A DNA stretch of 64,000 nucleotides from an uncultured Pseudomonadota bacterium (lineage in GTDB: Bacteria > Myxococcota_A > UBA796 > SXON01). The stretch spans positions 1 to 64,000 of the forward strand of contig CAIQVJ010000007.1 in NCBI GenBank assembly GCA_903875225.1. Direction: 5' to 3'. Position numbers and translations under genes: made by a program. Under the pieces are notes generated by a model. The model worked only from the letters and a program-made list of their open reading frames with translations. It did not search any database and was not told the DNA's origin. Shown piece by piece: positions 51,960 to 61,125 of this stretch. The stretch's first letter is position 1. Each line of letters starts with the position of its first letter.

Positions 51960-53801
51960 TCACTCCAGGTCGGACCTGGGGATCTGCCAACTCGCCTGCA
52001 CGACGCCGCTCACGTCGAAGATGGAGACGTCGAGCGTCGGATCGGCCAGCGTTGTGTCCACCTCCACGCCGATGAACGAGTCCGCCGCGTAGCACGAGAG
52101 GATCTCGCTATCGCCGGGGCAGCTCCCGGGGCTGTTGCGGGCGAGCGGGGACGACGTGAGCTCGGGCACGTCGTACCCGACACCGGGAACCAGCCGGAGC
52201 TCCGAGTGGTGCACGTCCCCGGAGAGAAAGACGACGCCCGGAACCCCGGCCACGGCGTCCATCAGCCGCTGCTGCGCGGTGGGCCACTCCGCCCACGAGT
52301 CTGTGGTGCCCTGGGTCGTGAACTGGCTCCCGCTCACGAGGAACTTGAAGGTCGCGTCGCTCGCAGCGAGGGCGTCGTAGAGCCAGGCCTCCTGCGCATC
52401 TCCGAGCACCGAGTCGTCGAGGCCCCGGTAGTAGCGATCATCGAGGAGGAAGAACTCGATCGGCCCGTACCGTTGGGTGGTGAAGATCCCCGGGATGTCC
52501 GTGGTTCCGTAGCCCGGGTTCGCGGTGTACTCTTCAAACACCCGCAGCGCGTCCTCCTTGCCGGGGGCGTTGCCGTCCTCGTTGTCGCCTGCGTAGTCGT
52601 GGTCGTCCCACACGGACAGGATCGAGGCGAGGTGGGTCACGTCGCGTCGGAGGGGCAGCCCGTAGGCGTGGCGGTAGAACTGGCGCTGGGCATCGCGATC
52701 CGGGGTGTCACCGTAGAAGTTGTCGCCCACGAACAGGAACACGTCGGGGTCCCAGGCGGCGACGGCCCCGAAGATCGGCTCGTCGTCGTTCAACGCGCAG
52801 GAGCCGAAGCCGAATCGCAGGCGCGAGGGCGCGTCGTTCGCAGGAGCCGTCGTGAACGACCACGGGCCCTTCCGCTCCCCGTCGATCTCCAGATCGTACC
52901 ACCAGGTGGACTCGGGCGAGAGGCCCTGTACGTGCACCACTTCGGTGAAATCGTCCTCCACAGACGGATATCCGTAGTGCACCACCGGCGCGGACTCCAG
53001 GGCGGACGCTGTCGACGCGACGCGCAGCAGTACGGGCCGGGTGACGTCGGTGCGGTACCAGATGCGCACGCCGTCGGAGTCGACGGCCCCGAGCACCGGG
53101 CCCACCGTCAGCGGCGCATCCCACACGGTGTCACAGTCGAGGGAGAGCCCCTGTGACCACGAGGTCACCTCGCCCGACTCGTTGCCGATCTTCACGGTCA
53201 GGCCGTCGGCGCAGGCCACCTGCTCCCCATCGAGCGTGAGGGAGAACGCGACCGGACTCCACTGGTCGGACCCTGTGAGCGTCCGCACCTCCAGCCGGTC
53301 GAGGTCCGCGCGGGCAAGATCGAGCCCCTCCACGGTGAAGACGTCGATTGCGCCGTTCTGGAACTCGTCCCAGTCCGTGATCGCCGCCGGCCAGCACGCG
53401 GTGGCCGACAGGCAGAACTCGGCGGGGGAGTCGGTCGCGGCGTACACCGACGTGCCGGTGCGGCTCACGAGTTGAACAGTGTGCACCCTGTCCGCAGATG
53501 CCGGCGACCCGGGATCCTGGCAACCGGCGCCGTCGTTCGGCACGCCATCGTCCGGGCTCCCGTCACAGTTCTGGTCGCGCCCGTCACAGATCTCCGGAGC
53601 CCCTGGGAACACCGTGGGATCGGTGTCGTCACAATCCTCGTCGACGGCCGCTCCATCCCCGTCGGCGTCGACCGGCGGCGGGGTGGCGCTGTCCCCGCCG
53701 GCGCTGTCGTCCGGGGTCGTGCCGCCCGCGCCGGCGACGTGCCGGGCGAACGGGGTGGAGCAGGAGGTCAACAGCGTGAGGAGGAGCACGGGGTGGGCCA
53801 T
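51960..53801 (-). CDS. PhoD-type metallophosphatase lipoprotein with MopE-type repeat
   Basis: The product is 613 residues from ATG 53801. The lipoprotein signal MAHPVLLLTLLTSC is followed by a Gly/Asp/Ser linker and one MopE-type unit (DADGDGAAVDEDCDD ... ICDGRDQNCDG, ~44-85). A beta domain follows. The PhoD alkaline phosphatase/phosphodiesterase domain (~230-600) has FLFVGDNFYGDTPDRD, SVWDDHDYAGDNEDG, FFLLDDRYYRG and VFLSGDVHHSEL, the usual Fe/Ca ligands. It would release phosphate from phosphodiesters on the cell surface. The MopE unit next to the lipid anchor is the same module seen in other surface proteins of this window. Confidence 0.9.
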   Translation of the reverse strand: MAHPVLLLTLLTSCSTPFARHVAGAGGTTPDDSAGGDSATPPPVDADGDGAAVDEDCDDTDPTVFPGAPEICDGRDQNCDGSPDDGVPNDGAGCQDPGSPASADRVHTVQLVSRTGTSVYAATDSPAEFCLSATACWPAAITDWDEFQNGAIDVFTVEGLDLARADLDRLEVRTLTGSDQWSPVAFSLTLDGEQVACADGLTVKIGNESGEVTSWSQGLSLDCDTVWDAPLTVGPVLGAVDSDGVRIWYRTDVTRPVLLRVASTASALESAPVVHYGYPSVEDDFTEVVHVQGLSPESTWWYDLEIDGERKGPWSFTTAPANDAPSRLRFGFGSCALNDDEPIFGAVAAWDPDVFLFVGDNFYGDTPDRDAQRQFYRHAYGLPLRRDVTHLASILSVWDDHDYAGDNEDGNAPGKEDALRVFEEYTANPGYGTTDIPGIFTTQRYGPIEFFLLDDRYYRGLDDSVLGDAQEAWLYDALAASDATFKFLVSGSQFTTQGTTDSWAEWPTAQQRLMDAVAGVPGVVFLSGDVHHSELRLVPGVGYDVPELTSSPLARNSPGSCPGDSEILSCYAADSFIGVEVDTTLADPTLDVSIFDVSGVVQASWQIPRSDLE

Positions 53802-53913
53802 GGAGGGGGAACGTAGCACCCCGTCCGTGACAACCGTCGCCCCCGGTACGCCCGCGCACCCAATCGCCGACACCCGGGGGACCGCTCCCCGATAGACCGT
53901 CGACGGAGGTCGG

Positions 53914-54972
53914 ATGCAGATCGTTTCGGTTGGCCGGGCCTTCCCGCCGCACTACGCCGACCAGGAGTCGCTCATCGCCGCCTTTCGGGCGGTGTGGGGC
54001 GCGCGGCACCACAACGCGGCGCGGGTCGAGCAGCTCCACCGCAGCGTGCTCGTCGGCGGGAGACACCTGGCCCTGCCTCTCCACGAGTACCCGGCCCTGC
54101 GCGACTTCGGGGACGCGAACGACGCGTTCATCCGGGTGGGGACGGACGTGGGCGCTGCAGCCCTGCTGCAGGGACTGGACGCTGCCGGGCTCGCCCCCGC
54201 CGATGTGGACGCCATCTGGTTCACCAGCGTGACGGGCATCGCGGCGCCATCGATCGATGCGCGCATCGTGAACCGCGTCGGGCTCCGGTCCGACATCAAG
54301 CGCACCCCGATCTTCGGCCTCGGGTGCGTGGCGGGCGCGGCGGGGGTCGCCCGCGTGGCCGACTACCTTCGGGGCAACCCCGACGACGTCGCCGTGCTCG
54401 TGTCCGTGGAGCTGTGTTCGCTCACGCTGCAACGGGACGATCTCTCGATCCCGAACCTGATCGCGAGCGGGCTCTTCGGCGATGGGGCGGCATGCGTCGT
54501 GATGGTCGGCGAACGGCGCGCAGCGCGCCTCGGCCTCGCCGGGCCGCGCGTCGTCGCCTCGCGGAGCTCGTTCTACCCGGGCACCGAGGAGGTGATGGGC
54601 TGGCGGATCGGGGCCTCCGGGTTTCGCATCGTGCTCTCGGCCGAGGTGCCCGAGATGGTGCGCCGCCACCTCGTCGGCGACGTGGCGACGTTCCTCGCCG
54701 ACCAGCACGTCGCACCCACAGACGTAGCGGCCTGGATCGCCCACCCCGGGGGGCCGCGCGTGCTGGAGGTCATGGAGGAGGTCCTTCCGCTGCCGCCCGG
54801 CGCGCTCGCGTTCACATGGGACGGGCTCAAGCGCCTGGGCAACCTGTCCAGCGCGTCCGTGCTCCTGGTGCTGGCGGACACCCTGGCGGCGCCGCCTCCC
54901 CCCGGGGGCCTCGGCTTGATGCTCGCCATGGGCCCCGGCTTCTGCTCGGAGCTGGTGCTCCTCCGATGGTGA
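53914..54972 (+). CDS. Type III polyketide synthase (chalcone/stilbene synthase family)
   Basis: The product is 352 residues. The catalytic triad is visible: Cys in FGLGCVAGAAGVAR (~138), His in WIAHPGGPRVLE (~280) and Asn in RLGNLSSASV (~313). The N-terminus IVSVGRAFPPHYADQ matches bacterial alkylpyrone/alkylresorcinol synthases. It extends acyl starters with malonyl-CoA and cyclises them. The next three genes (methyltransferase, ACP, acyl-AMP ligase) overlap in a chain and would supply the starter on an ACP and methylate the product. GGAGG lies 4 bases before ATG 53914. Confidence 0.93.
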   Translation: MQIVSVGRAFPPHYADQESLIAAFRAVWGARHHNAARVEQLHRSVLVGGRHLALPLHEYPALRDFGDANDAFIRVGTDVGAAALLQGLDAAGLAPADVDAIWFTSVTGIAAPSIDARIVNRVGLRSDIKRTPIFGLGCVAGAAGVARVADYLRGNPDDVAVLVSVELCSLTLQRDDLSIPNLIASGLFGDGAACVVMVGERRAARLGLAGPRVVASRSSFYPGTEEVMGWRIGASGFRIVLSAEVPEMVRRHLVGDVATFLADQHVAPTDVAAWIAHPGGPRVLEVMEEVLPLPPGALAFTWDGLKRLGNLSSASVLLVLADTLAAPPPPGGLGLMLAMGPGFCSELVLLRW

Positions 54973-55490
54973 GCCTGCCCTGGGCCTGGCTCGCGCTCCT
55001 TGGCGTGGTCGCCGCGGAGCGTGTCGCCGAGCTGGTGGTCGCGCGGCGCAACGCAGCTTGGAGCTTCGCGCGGGGCGGGGTGGAGTACGGCGCCGGGCAC
55101 TACCCGGTGATGGTGGCGCTGCACGCGGGCTTCCTCCTCGGGATGCTGCTCGAGGTGTGGCTCCTCCAACGTTCGTTCCTGCCGGCGCTGGGGCTCCCCT
55201 GCCTCGGGCTGGTGGTCCTGGCGCAAGCCCTGCGCTGGTGGGTGATCCGCACGCTCGGACCGCGCTGGAACACCCGGGTGATCGTGATCCCGGGGCTCCC
55301 GCCGGTCGAGGCAGGGCCATTCCGTTGGCTGCGCCACCCGAACTACGTGGCCGTGGGGGTGGAGGGCATCGCGCTGCCCCTCGTGCACACGGCGTGGGTG
55401 AGCGCGCTCGTGTTCACGCTGGCCAACGCACTGCTGCTCTTCGTGCGGATCGGCGTCGAGGACCGCGCGCTCGGGAGGACGGGGGCATGA
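54966..55490 (+). CDS. Isoprenylcysteine carboxyl methyltransferase-like membrane protein
   Basis: The product is 174 residues with about four hydrophobic segments. The ICMT/PEMT family C-terminal motif is GPFRWLRHPNYVAVGVEGIALPLVHTAW, binding S-adenosylmethionine. The N-terminal VARRNAAWSFARGGVEYGAGHYPVMVALHAG resembles BpsB/SrsB-type methyltransferases that O-methylate type III PKS alkylpyrones or resorcinols in Bacillus and Streptomyces. It overlaps the PKS by seven bases. It should methylate the lipid product at the membrane. Confidence 0.9.
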   Translation: MVSLPWAWLALLGVVAAERVAELVVARRNAAWSFARGGVEYGAGHYPVMVALHAGFLLGMLLEVWLLQRSFLPALGLPCLGLVVLAQALRWWVIRTLGPRWNTRVIVIPGLPPVEAGPFRWLRHPNYVAVGVEGIALPLVHTAWVSALVFTLANALLLFVRIGVEDRALGRTGA

Positions 55491-55726
55491 ACGACGACGA
55501 GATCCGGGAGGGCATTGCGCAGGTCGCCCGGGCGCACCTGGGCTGGGAGGGCGGCCTGCCGGGGGACACTCCGCTGGTCGAGGCGCTCCGGTTGGACTCG
55601 CTCCGGCTCCTCACGCTGGTGGTGGAGCTCGAGGACCACTTCCGGGTGGTGATCGAGGACGACGACGCAGCCGGGCTCGAGCGTGTGGACGATCTCGTCG
55701 CCATGCTGCGGCGGCGGCTGGCGTGA
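55487..55726 (+). CDS. Acyl carrier protein
   Basis: The product is 79 residues, an acidic four-helix ACP. The phosphopantetheine Ser is in EALRLDSLRLLTLVVELED (~37). It overlaps the methyltransferase by four bases (ATGA) and the FAAL by four (GTGA). A dedicated carrier next to an acyl-AMP ligase suggests that fatty acids are activated and loaded onto it for the type III PKS. Confidence 0.92.
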   Translation: MNDDEIREGIAQVARAHLGWEGGLPGDTPLVEALRLDSLRLLTLVVELEDHFRVVIEDDDAAGLERVDDLVAMLRRRLA

Positions 55727-57444
55727 GCGACACGCTCGCCAGCGCCCTCGTACGCGCGGCGCGGGTCCGCGGGCGCGGCCTGCGCTTCTGGGACCGCAGC
55801 GAGCAGGAGACGCGGCTGGACTGGGCGGACGTGCTCGACCGGGCCGCGCGGGTGGCCGGAGGGCTGCGCGAGCGTGGCATCCGCCCCGGGGACACGGTCG
55901 CGCTGGTCTTTCCCACCGGACCGGCCTTCTTCGACGGGTTCTTCGGCGCCGTGCTCGCCGGCGCGGTGCCCGTTCCCCTCTACCCGCCGGTGCGCCTCGG
56001 CCGGCTCGACGAGTACCACGCCCGCACCGCCGCCATGCTCGGCGCCGTGCAGGCGCGGATGGTGCTGTGCGAGGCGCGCACCTGGCGGGTCCTCGGCGTC
56101 AGCGTGGCGGCCGCGCGCCCCCCGCTCGGCGCCGTGGACATCGCTGACGTGCGGGGTCCTGCCCACGTGGCCGAGGGCTCACCCGAGGACCTCGCATTCG
56201 TCCAGTTCTCCTCCGGCACCACAGTGGACCCCAAGCCGGTCGCGCTGAGCCACGGGGCCGTCATCGCCAACGTCCGCGCGATCCTCTCGCTGATCATCCG
56301 CTCGGACGCCGACCAGGACGGGGTGAGCTGGCTCCCGCTGTACCACGACATGGGCCTCGTGGGTTGCGTGTTCACCGCACTGCTCCGGGGCGGCAACCTC
56401 ACGCTCCTCGCCCCCGAGCAGTTCCTGGCCCGGCCCGCCAGCTGGCTGCGGGCGATCAGCCGCACCCGCTCCCTCATCAGCCCCGCCCCGAACTTCGCGT
56501 ACGCGCTCTGCGTGGATCGCATCGCGGACGCCGATCTGGACGGCGTCGACCTCTCCAGCTGGCGCTACGCGCTGAACGGCGCCGAGCCTGTGTCGCCGGC
56601 GACGCTCCGCCGCTTCGTCGATCGCTTTGCCCGCTGGGGGCTGCGGCGTGAGGCGCTCACCCCGGTGTACGGGCTCGCCGAGGCCTCGCTCGCGGTGACC
56701 TTCTCGGCCGTGGACGAGCCCTTCTCCTCCCGTCGCTTCGATCGGACGGCGCTGTCTGAAGGGCGCGTGCTGGAGGCCGTGGACGGCGTGGAGCTGGTGA
56801 GCGTGGGACGTCCCCTTCCCGAGACCCGGGTCGAGGCCCCGGTGGACCGCATCGGCCCGGTGCGCGTGTCGGGCCCCGGGTTGATGACGGGCTACCTGCA
56901 CCAGCCGGAGCGTACGGCCGCCGTGTACGCCGGTGGTTGCCTCGACACCGGCGACCTCGGCTTCCTCCACGAGGGGGAGCTCTTCCTCACCGGGCGCGCC
57001 CGGGACCTGATCATCCTCCGCGGTCGCAACCACTCCCCGCACGAGATCGAGCAGGCCGTGGACGCCGTGCCCGGGGTGCGCACCGGCTGCGCGGCCGCGG
57101 TGTCGTGGCGGCCCGAGGCCGCGGAGCATGAGCAGCTGGTCGTGTTCGTCGAGGTGCGGAGCGACGGGTCCGGCGGCCTCCCGGAGGCGGCGCCCGATTC
57201 CGGGATCGCAGAGATGTGCGCGAAGGCGATCCTCGCGGCCACCGGGCTGGACCCGACGCTCGTGGTGCCCCTCGCCCCGGGCAGCCTGCCGCGCACCTCC
57301 TCGGGGAAGATCCGGCGCGGCGAGGCGCTCCGGCGGTGGGTAGCCGGAGAGCTCTCCCCACCGGACGCCGTGAACGCGTGGACCCTCGCGGGCGCGCTGG
57401 CAAAAGGCACGCTCGCGCACTGGAGATCCAGCTTCGGGCGCTGA
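55723..57444 (+). CDS. Fatty-acyl-AMP ligase (FAAL)
   Basis: The product is 573 residues from GTG 55723. Adenylation motifs are QFSSGTTVDPKPVALSHG (P-loop), YGLAEASLAVTFS, DTGDLGFLHEGELFLTGRARDLIILRGRNHSPHEIE, and the catalytic Lys in PRTSSGKIRRGE. The FSSRRFDR...LSEGRV stretch and the absence of CoA-type C-terminal features fit FAALs, which form acyl-AMP and pass the chain to an ACP. It follows the ACP with a 4-bp overlap. Probably loads a medium or long fatty acid for the PKS. Confidence 0.9.
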   Translation: MSDTLASALVRAARVRGRGLRFWDRSEQETRLDWADVLDRAARVAGGLRERGIRPGDTVALVFPTGPAFFDGFFGAVLAGAVPVPLYPPVRLGRLDEYHARTAAMLGAVQARMVLCEARTWRVLGVSVAAARPPLGAVDIADVRGPAHVAEGSPEDLAFVQFSSGTTVDPKPVALSHGAVIANVRAILSLIIRSDADQDGVSWLPLYHDMGLVGCVFTALLRGGNLTLLAPEQFLARPASWLRAISRTRSLISPAPNFAYALCVDRIADADLDGVDLSSWRYALNGAEPVSPATLRRFVDRFARWGLRREALTPVYGLAEASLAVTFSAVDEPFSSRRFDRTALSEGRVLEAVDGVELVSVGRPLPETRVEAPVDRIGPVRVSGPGLMTGYLHQPERTAAVYAGGCLDTGDLGFLHEGELFLTGRARDLIILRGRNHSPHEIEQAVDAVPGVRTGCAAAVSWRPEAAEHEQLVVFVEVRSDGSGGLPEAAPDSGIAEMCAKAILAATGLDPTLVVPLAPGSLPRTSSGKIRRGEALRRWVAGELSPPDAVNAWTLAGALAKGTLAHWRSSFGR

Positions 57445-57483
57445 CGGCGCCAGGTCAGCCCGGTGGCTCCCCGGTGCCCCCAC

Positions 57484-58461
57484 TCATGCAGCGTACCCGA
57501 GCTCGGCCACTGGTCCGAGGAGATCCTCCACGACCGAGCATGCGAGGGGCGCGAGGCCGGGCGCGTGCACCCACGCTGGGTGCTGGCGCACAGTGTCCGC
57601 GAGTTTTTCCACACGTTCCACCACGGCTGCGAGCGCGCCGCTCTCCTCGAATCGCCGGCTCGCCATCGCGAGGTGCGCCTCGCCGGTGCCCTCCCGGGGG
57701 CGATCGAGGATCGCCAGCAGCCAGTCCCGATCGTGCGGCCGGCACTCGAGGTGCGCCACGACGAGCGCGGTGACCCGCCCCTCCCGCAGGTCGTTGCCGC
57801 CGCCCTCGATCCCCGTGCCGTACAGGTCGAGGACATCGTCCCGGAGCTGGTACAGGGTGCCGAGGATGCGGAAAGGGATCGCGAGTTCGGCAGCCCTTTC
57901 GTGGCGGCAGAGGGCGAGCGCCCCCTGCACGGGCAGGGCGAAAAGCGCCCCGGCCTTGCCGTCCACGGCGCGCAGGTAGGCATCCCAGCCCAGCAGCCTT
58001 CGCGGCCGGAGGTCCAGCTCCAGCGACTGCCCGCGCGCGGCGTCGGCGGTGGCCTGGGCGAGCAGGCGGGCCAGGGCCCAGCGGAGGTCACCCCCCACGG
58101 GGATCTCTCCGACGGCGAGTGTCGACAGCGCGAGCAGGAGGTCTCCCGCCGCGATCGCCTGCGGCATGCCCTGGGCCGCCCAGAGGGCGGGGAGCCCGCG
58201 ACGCATGGGGGCCGCATCCTGCACATCATCATGGACCAGGCTGGCGTTGTGGAGGAGTTCGACGGCGGCGGCCCACGGCTGGATCTGCCGGACAGGAACG
58301 CCAAGGGCCCGGCCTGCCTCCAGCGCGAGGAGGGCCCGGATCCGCTTGCCACCGGTGTCGAGGTGCGCCGCGCACGCGCGCACGCACGGATCGAGCGGGT
58401 CCTCACCGACGAGCGCTCCCATGGTCCGAACGATCTCTCGCATGGCTTGTGTGTGCATCAT
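57484..58461 (-). CDS. Polyprenyl diphosphate synthase
   Basis: The product is about 325 residues (ATG 58461; 58458 and 58443 also possible). It is a trans-isoprenyl synthase with both Asp-rich motifs: LVHDDVQDAAPMRRG (first) and YQLRDDVLDLYG (second), plus GGKRIRALLALEAG. It condenses isopentenyl diphosphate into geranyl, farnesyl or longer chains. It is convergent with the FAAL gene, 39 bp apart. It could feed quinone/carotenoid synthesis or a prenyl group for the neighbouring lipid pathway; the second idea is speculation. Confidence 0.9.
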   Translation of the reverse strand: MMHTQAMREIVRTMGALVGEDPLDPCVRACAAHLDTGGKRIRALLALEAGRALGVPVRQIQPWAAAVELLHNASLVHDDVQDAAPMRRGLPALWAAQGMPQAIAAGDLLLALSTLAVGEIPVGGDLRWALARLLAQATADAARGQSLELDLRPRRLLGWDAYLRAVDGKAGALFALPVQGALALCRHERAAELAIPFRILGTLYQLRDDVLDLYGTGIEGGGNDLREGRVTALVVAHLECRPHDRDWLLAILDRPREGTGEAHLAMASRRFEESGALAAVVERVEKLADTVRQHPAWVHAPGLAPLACSVVEDLLGPVAELGYAA

Positions 58462-58608
58462 CCGTACGGCTCCAGCGTGGCGGACAAGGTGCAAACCTCG
58501 TGCCAGATACCCGTCGATGTCAAACACCCTTCCACCTCCGGCAGCCGTCGGGCCACGCGGGGCCGACCCCTGCCCGGAGCGGTTACCCCCACGGCAAAAG
58601 GTGCGCAG

Positions 58609-61077
58609 CTGAAGACCTCGTTCCAATCCCGCTGGGTGATCACCCTTGCCGGCCTCCTGCCCAGCACGTTCGCATACGCGCACTACCCTCACGACACCGC
58701 CTACTGGGTGGCCGTCTCCCCCGACCCGGCCGAGCCGCGGCTGGCGACCAGCCTCGAGCGTATCGACCTCGACGTCCTCGGTCGCTCCGAGAACGGCCTC
58801 GACTGGGCGGCCCGCCTGGTGCAGGCGACAGACGACGGGGAGGTGCACTCCGGCGCCTTCCTCACGCCGATGCGCCTCGTCCTGGCCACGAACGAGCGAG
58901 GCCTCCAGGTGAGCGAGGACGCAGGCGACACGCTGGTCCGCGCCCCTACGGTCACCGACTCTGTGATCACCCGGGTGGTGGCCTCTCCCGCGGTCATGGA
59001 GGATGGGCTGGCCTTCGCGACAGGCGAGACAGCGGTCTGGCGGACGCAGGATTCGGGCGTCGGCTGGGAGGCGGTCTGGCAGGCCACGGGAGACGGGTTC
59101 ATCGACGTCGACCTCTCGCCGGACTTCGGCGCGGATGGCCGGGTGTGTGCGGCGGAGGGCGAGGCGCTCTCGTGCAGCCCGGATCGCGGGGTGACATGGA
59201 CCCGCACCTCGATCCCCGCCGGGACCTTTCGCATCTCGGTGGGTGCGGGGCATCGGGTGTGGGCGGCCGCGCGCGGCGAGGGGCTGTACGAGTCGTCGGA
59301 CGATGGCGCGTCCTGGGTCCTGGCCGGGTTCGCCGGCGAAGACGTCACTGCGATCGCCGAGCTCTCCGGGGGGCTGGTCCTGCTGGCGAGTGCGATGCAG
59401 GCGGAGTGGCGGTCCGATGACGCGGGTGCCACCTGGGGCCTCGTGGACGTGGCCCAGATCACGGTGAACCAGCAGCGCGACGGCGTGAATTTCTTCGATT
59501 TCGTCGAGGGACCGGAGGGGGCGGTGTACCTCACCTCCTGGAACGGGCTCGCGAGGTCGGACGATCGCGGGTTGACCTACGCGCTCTACGCGACCGAGCG
59601 GATCGAGAACACCCACTCCGTGGTGCTGACGGAGGGTTCAGGCGGCGGGATGTCGGCGTGGATCGGCACCTACGGGGGGGGACCCATCCTGACCGACATC
59701 CACAGCCTCGAGGCGGTGGCGTTCCCCGGCCTCCCGAGGCGGTTCACGCGCAACTCCCCGACCACGACGAGCTGGGAGCGTGACGGCACCGCGATCTTCG
59801 ACGAGGGCTACACCACCTGGCGCACCACGGACCACGGGGCGACGTTCGACCTCATCGCCGAAGACCCCATGGCGAACGGCGAGATGCAGCTCGAGAACGA
59901 CGTGAAGGGAGTCGCCCTCGCTCCGAACCCCAGCGAGGATCCCTTCCTGCTCACCATCGTGGGCCAGCGGGCGATGTCCTTCGTGGTTTCGGACGACCTC
60001 GGAGACACGTGGACGACCGGCACGCAGGATCCCGCGTGCGCCATGGACGGCTTCGCCGTTGCGCTCTCCCCACGGTGGCCGGACGAGTCCCGCGCCTGGG
60101 CGGCGTGCGGCGGAGCGATCTACGAGTCCCTCGACCGCGGCGAGAGCTGGTCGGTGCTCGGCGACACGGGGGCCTCGTTCGTGTTCCGCATCGCCGAGCA
60201 GGTGGATGGCGCCCTCCTCGTCGCGACCAGCGACGGCTTGTGGCGGATCGACTCCGGAACCACCACGCAGATCGGCTTTCCCGGAGTGCTGGTCGACGCG
60301 GTGGCCGCGGCCACGGAAGAGGGCGACGACACGGTTTTTGCGCTCGTGCCCACCGAGGGGTGGATGCGGAGCGAGGACGGCGGGAACACGTGGGCGGAGC
60401 TGCCCGCCCCGACCGGTGACGTCCCGAGGATGGTCGCGATGTCTCCCTCCTTTGCAGAGGACGGATCGGTGGCTGTCGCCGGGTACGGAGGCGCGTGGGC
60501 GAGCACCGATCGCGGCGATTCCTGGTTCTCGATCTACGCGCTGGAGCTGTACGAGAGCGACGAGGACGCCTGGCGGAGCACCGGCACCTGGACCTCGACC
60601 CAGCTGGAGACTGCCTCGGGGCGGAGCGTCGCGCTCACGGATCAGGTCGGCGCCACCCGCACGCTCGACTTTCGTGGGATCGGCATCGCCGTCGAGGCGC
60701 CGGCCGACGCCGAGGCCGGCGTGATGGCCATCTCGCTCGACGACGGCCCGCCGGAGGAGGTCACGCTGCCAACCGGAAACCGCAGGGTGTGGGAGGTCCA
60801 CGGGCTCGCGGACGGCTGGCACACGCTGCGCATCGAGGCGCTGCTGGGAACGGTCACGCTGGACGACGTGCGGGTGAACCGCCTCGAGGTCACGGACACG
60901 AACACCGACACCGGCGCCGACACGGGCCCCGACTCGGGTCCGGGCGCGGGTGACCACCTGGATCACCAGGACCTGGCCGGCGGCTGCTCCTGCCGCGGCT
61001 CGGGCGGCGACGCCCTCCTGCTGCTGCCGCTCCTGCTCGTGCGCCGGCGCCGCCACGTGCGGGTCGACGCCGCCTGA
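58609..61077 (+). CDS. Secreted beta-propeller (BNR/sortilin-like) protein with MYXO-CTERM-like tail
   Basis: The product is about 822 residues. No ATG fits: an in-frame CTG at 58609 gives a good signal peptide (LKTSFQSRWVITLAGLLPS, ending AYA before HYPHD), with AAAGG eight bases upstream; GTG 58636 is the alternative. The body (~30-640) has many Asp-box/BNR-like repeats (SEDAGDT, RTQDSGVGWEAVW, SSDDGASWVLAG, RSEDGGNTWAEL, STDRGDSWFSI), a beta-propeller that binds ligands or glycans. A beta-sandwich follows. The C-terminus is GGCSCRGSGGDALLLLPLLL then RRRRH, a MYXO-CTERM-like sorting signal. Divergent from the prenyl synthase. Confidence 0.8.
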   Translation: MKTSFQSRWVITLAGLLPSTFAYAHYPHDTAYWVAVSPDPAEPRLATSLERIDLDVLGRSENGLDWAARLVQATDDGEVHSGAFLTPMRLVLATNERGLQVSEDAGDTLVRAPTVTDSVITRVVASPAVMEDGLAFATGETAVWRTQDSGVGWEAVWQATGDGFIDVDLSPDFGADGRVCAAEGEALSCSPDRGVTWTRTSIPAGTFRISVGAGHRVWAAARGEGLYESSDDGASWVLAGFAGEDVTAIAELSGGLVLLASAMQAEWRSDDAGATWGLVDVAQITVNQQRDGVNFFDFVEGPEGAVYLTSWNGLARSDDRGLTYALYATERIENTHSVVLTEGSGGGMSAWIGTYGGGPILTDIHSLEAVAFPGLPRRFTRNSPTTTSWERDGTAIFDEGYTTWRTTDHGATFDLIAEDPMANGEMQLENDVKGVALAPNPSEDPFLLTIVGQRAMSFVVSDDLGDTWTTGTQDPACAMDGFAVALSPRWPDESRAWAACGGAIYESLDRGESWSVLGDTGASFVFRIAEQVDGALLVATSDGLWRIDSGTTTQIGFPGVLVDAVAAATEEGDDTVFALVPTEGWMRSEDGGNTWAELPAPTGDVPRMVAMSPSFAEDGSVAVAGYGGAWASTDRGDSWFSIYALELYESDEDAWRSTGTWTSTQLETASGRSVALTDQVGATRTLDFRGIGIAVEAPADAEAGVMAISLDDGPPEEVTLPTGNRRVWEVHGLADGWHTLRIEALLGTVTLDDVRVNRLEVTDTNTDTGADTGPDSGPGAGDHLDHQDLAGGCSCRGSGGDALLLLPLLLVRRRRHVRVDAA

Positions 61078-61125
61078 CCCGGCACGCTGACATCCCCGCA
61101 TCCGGCGCCGCCTGGAGGCAGCATC

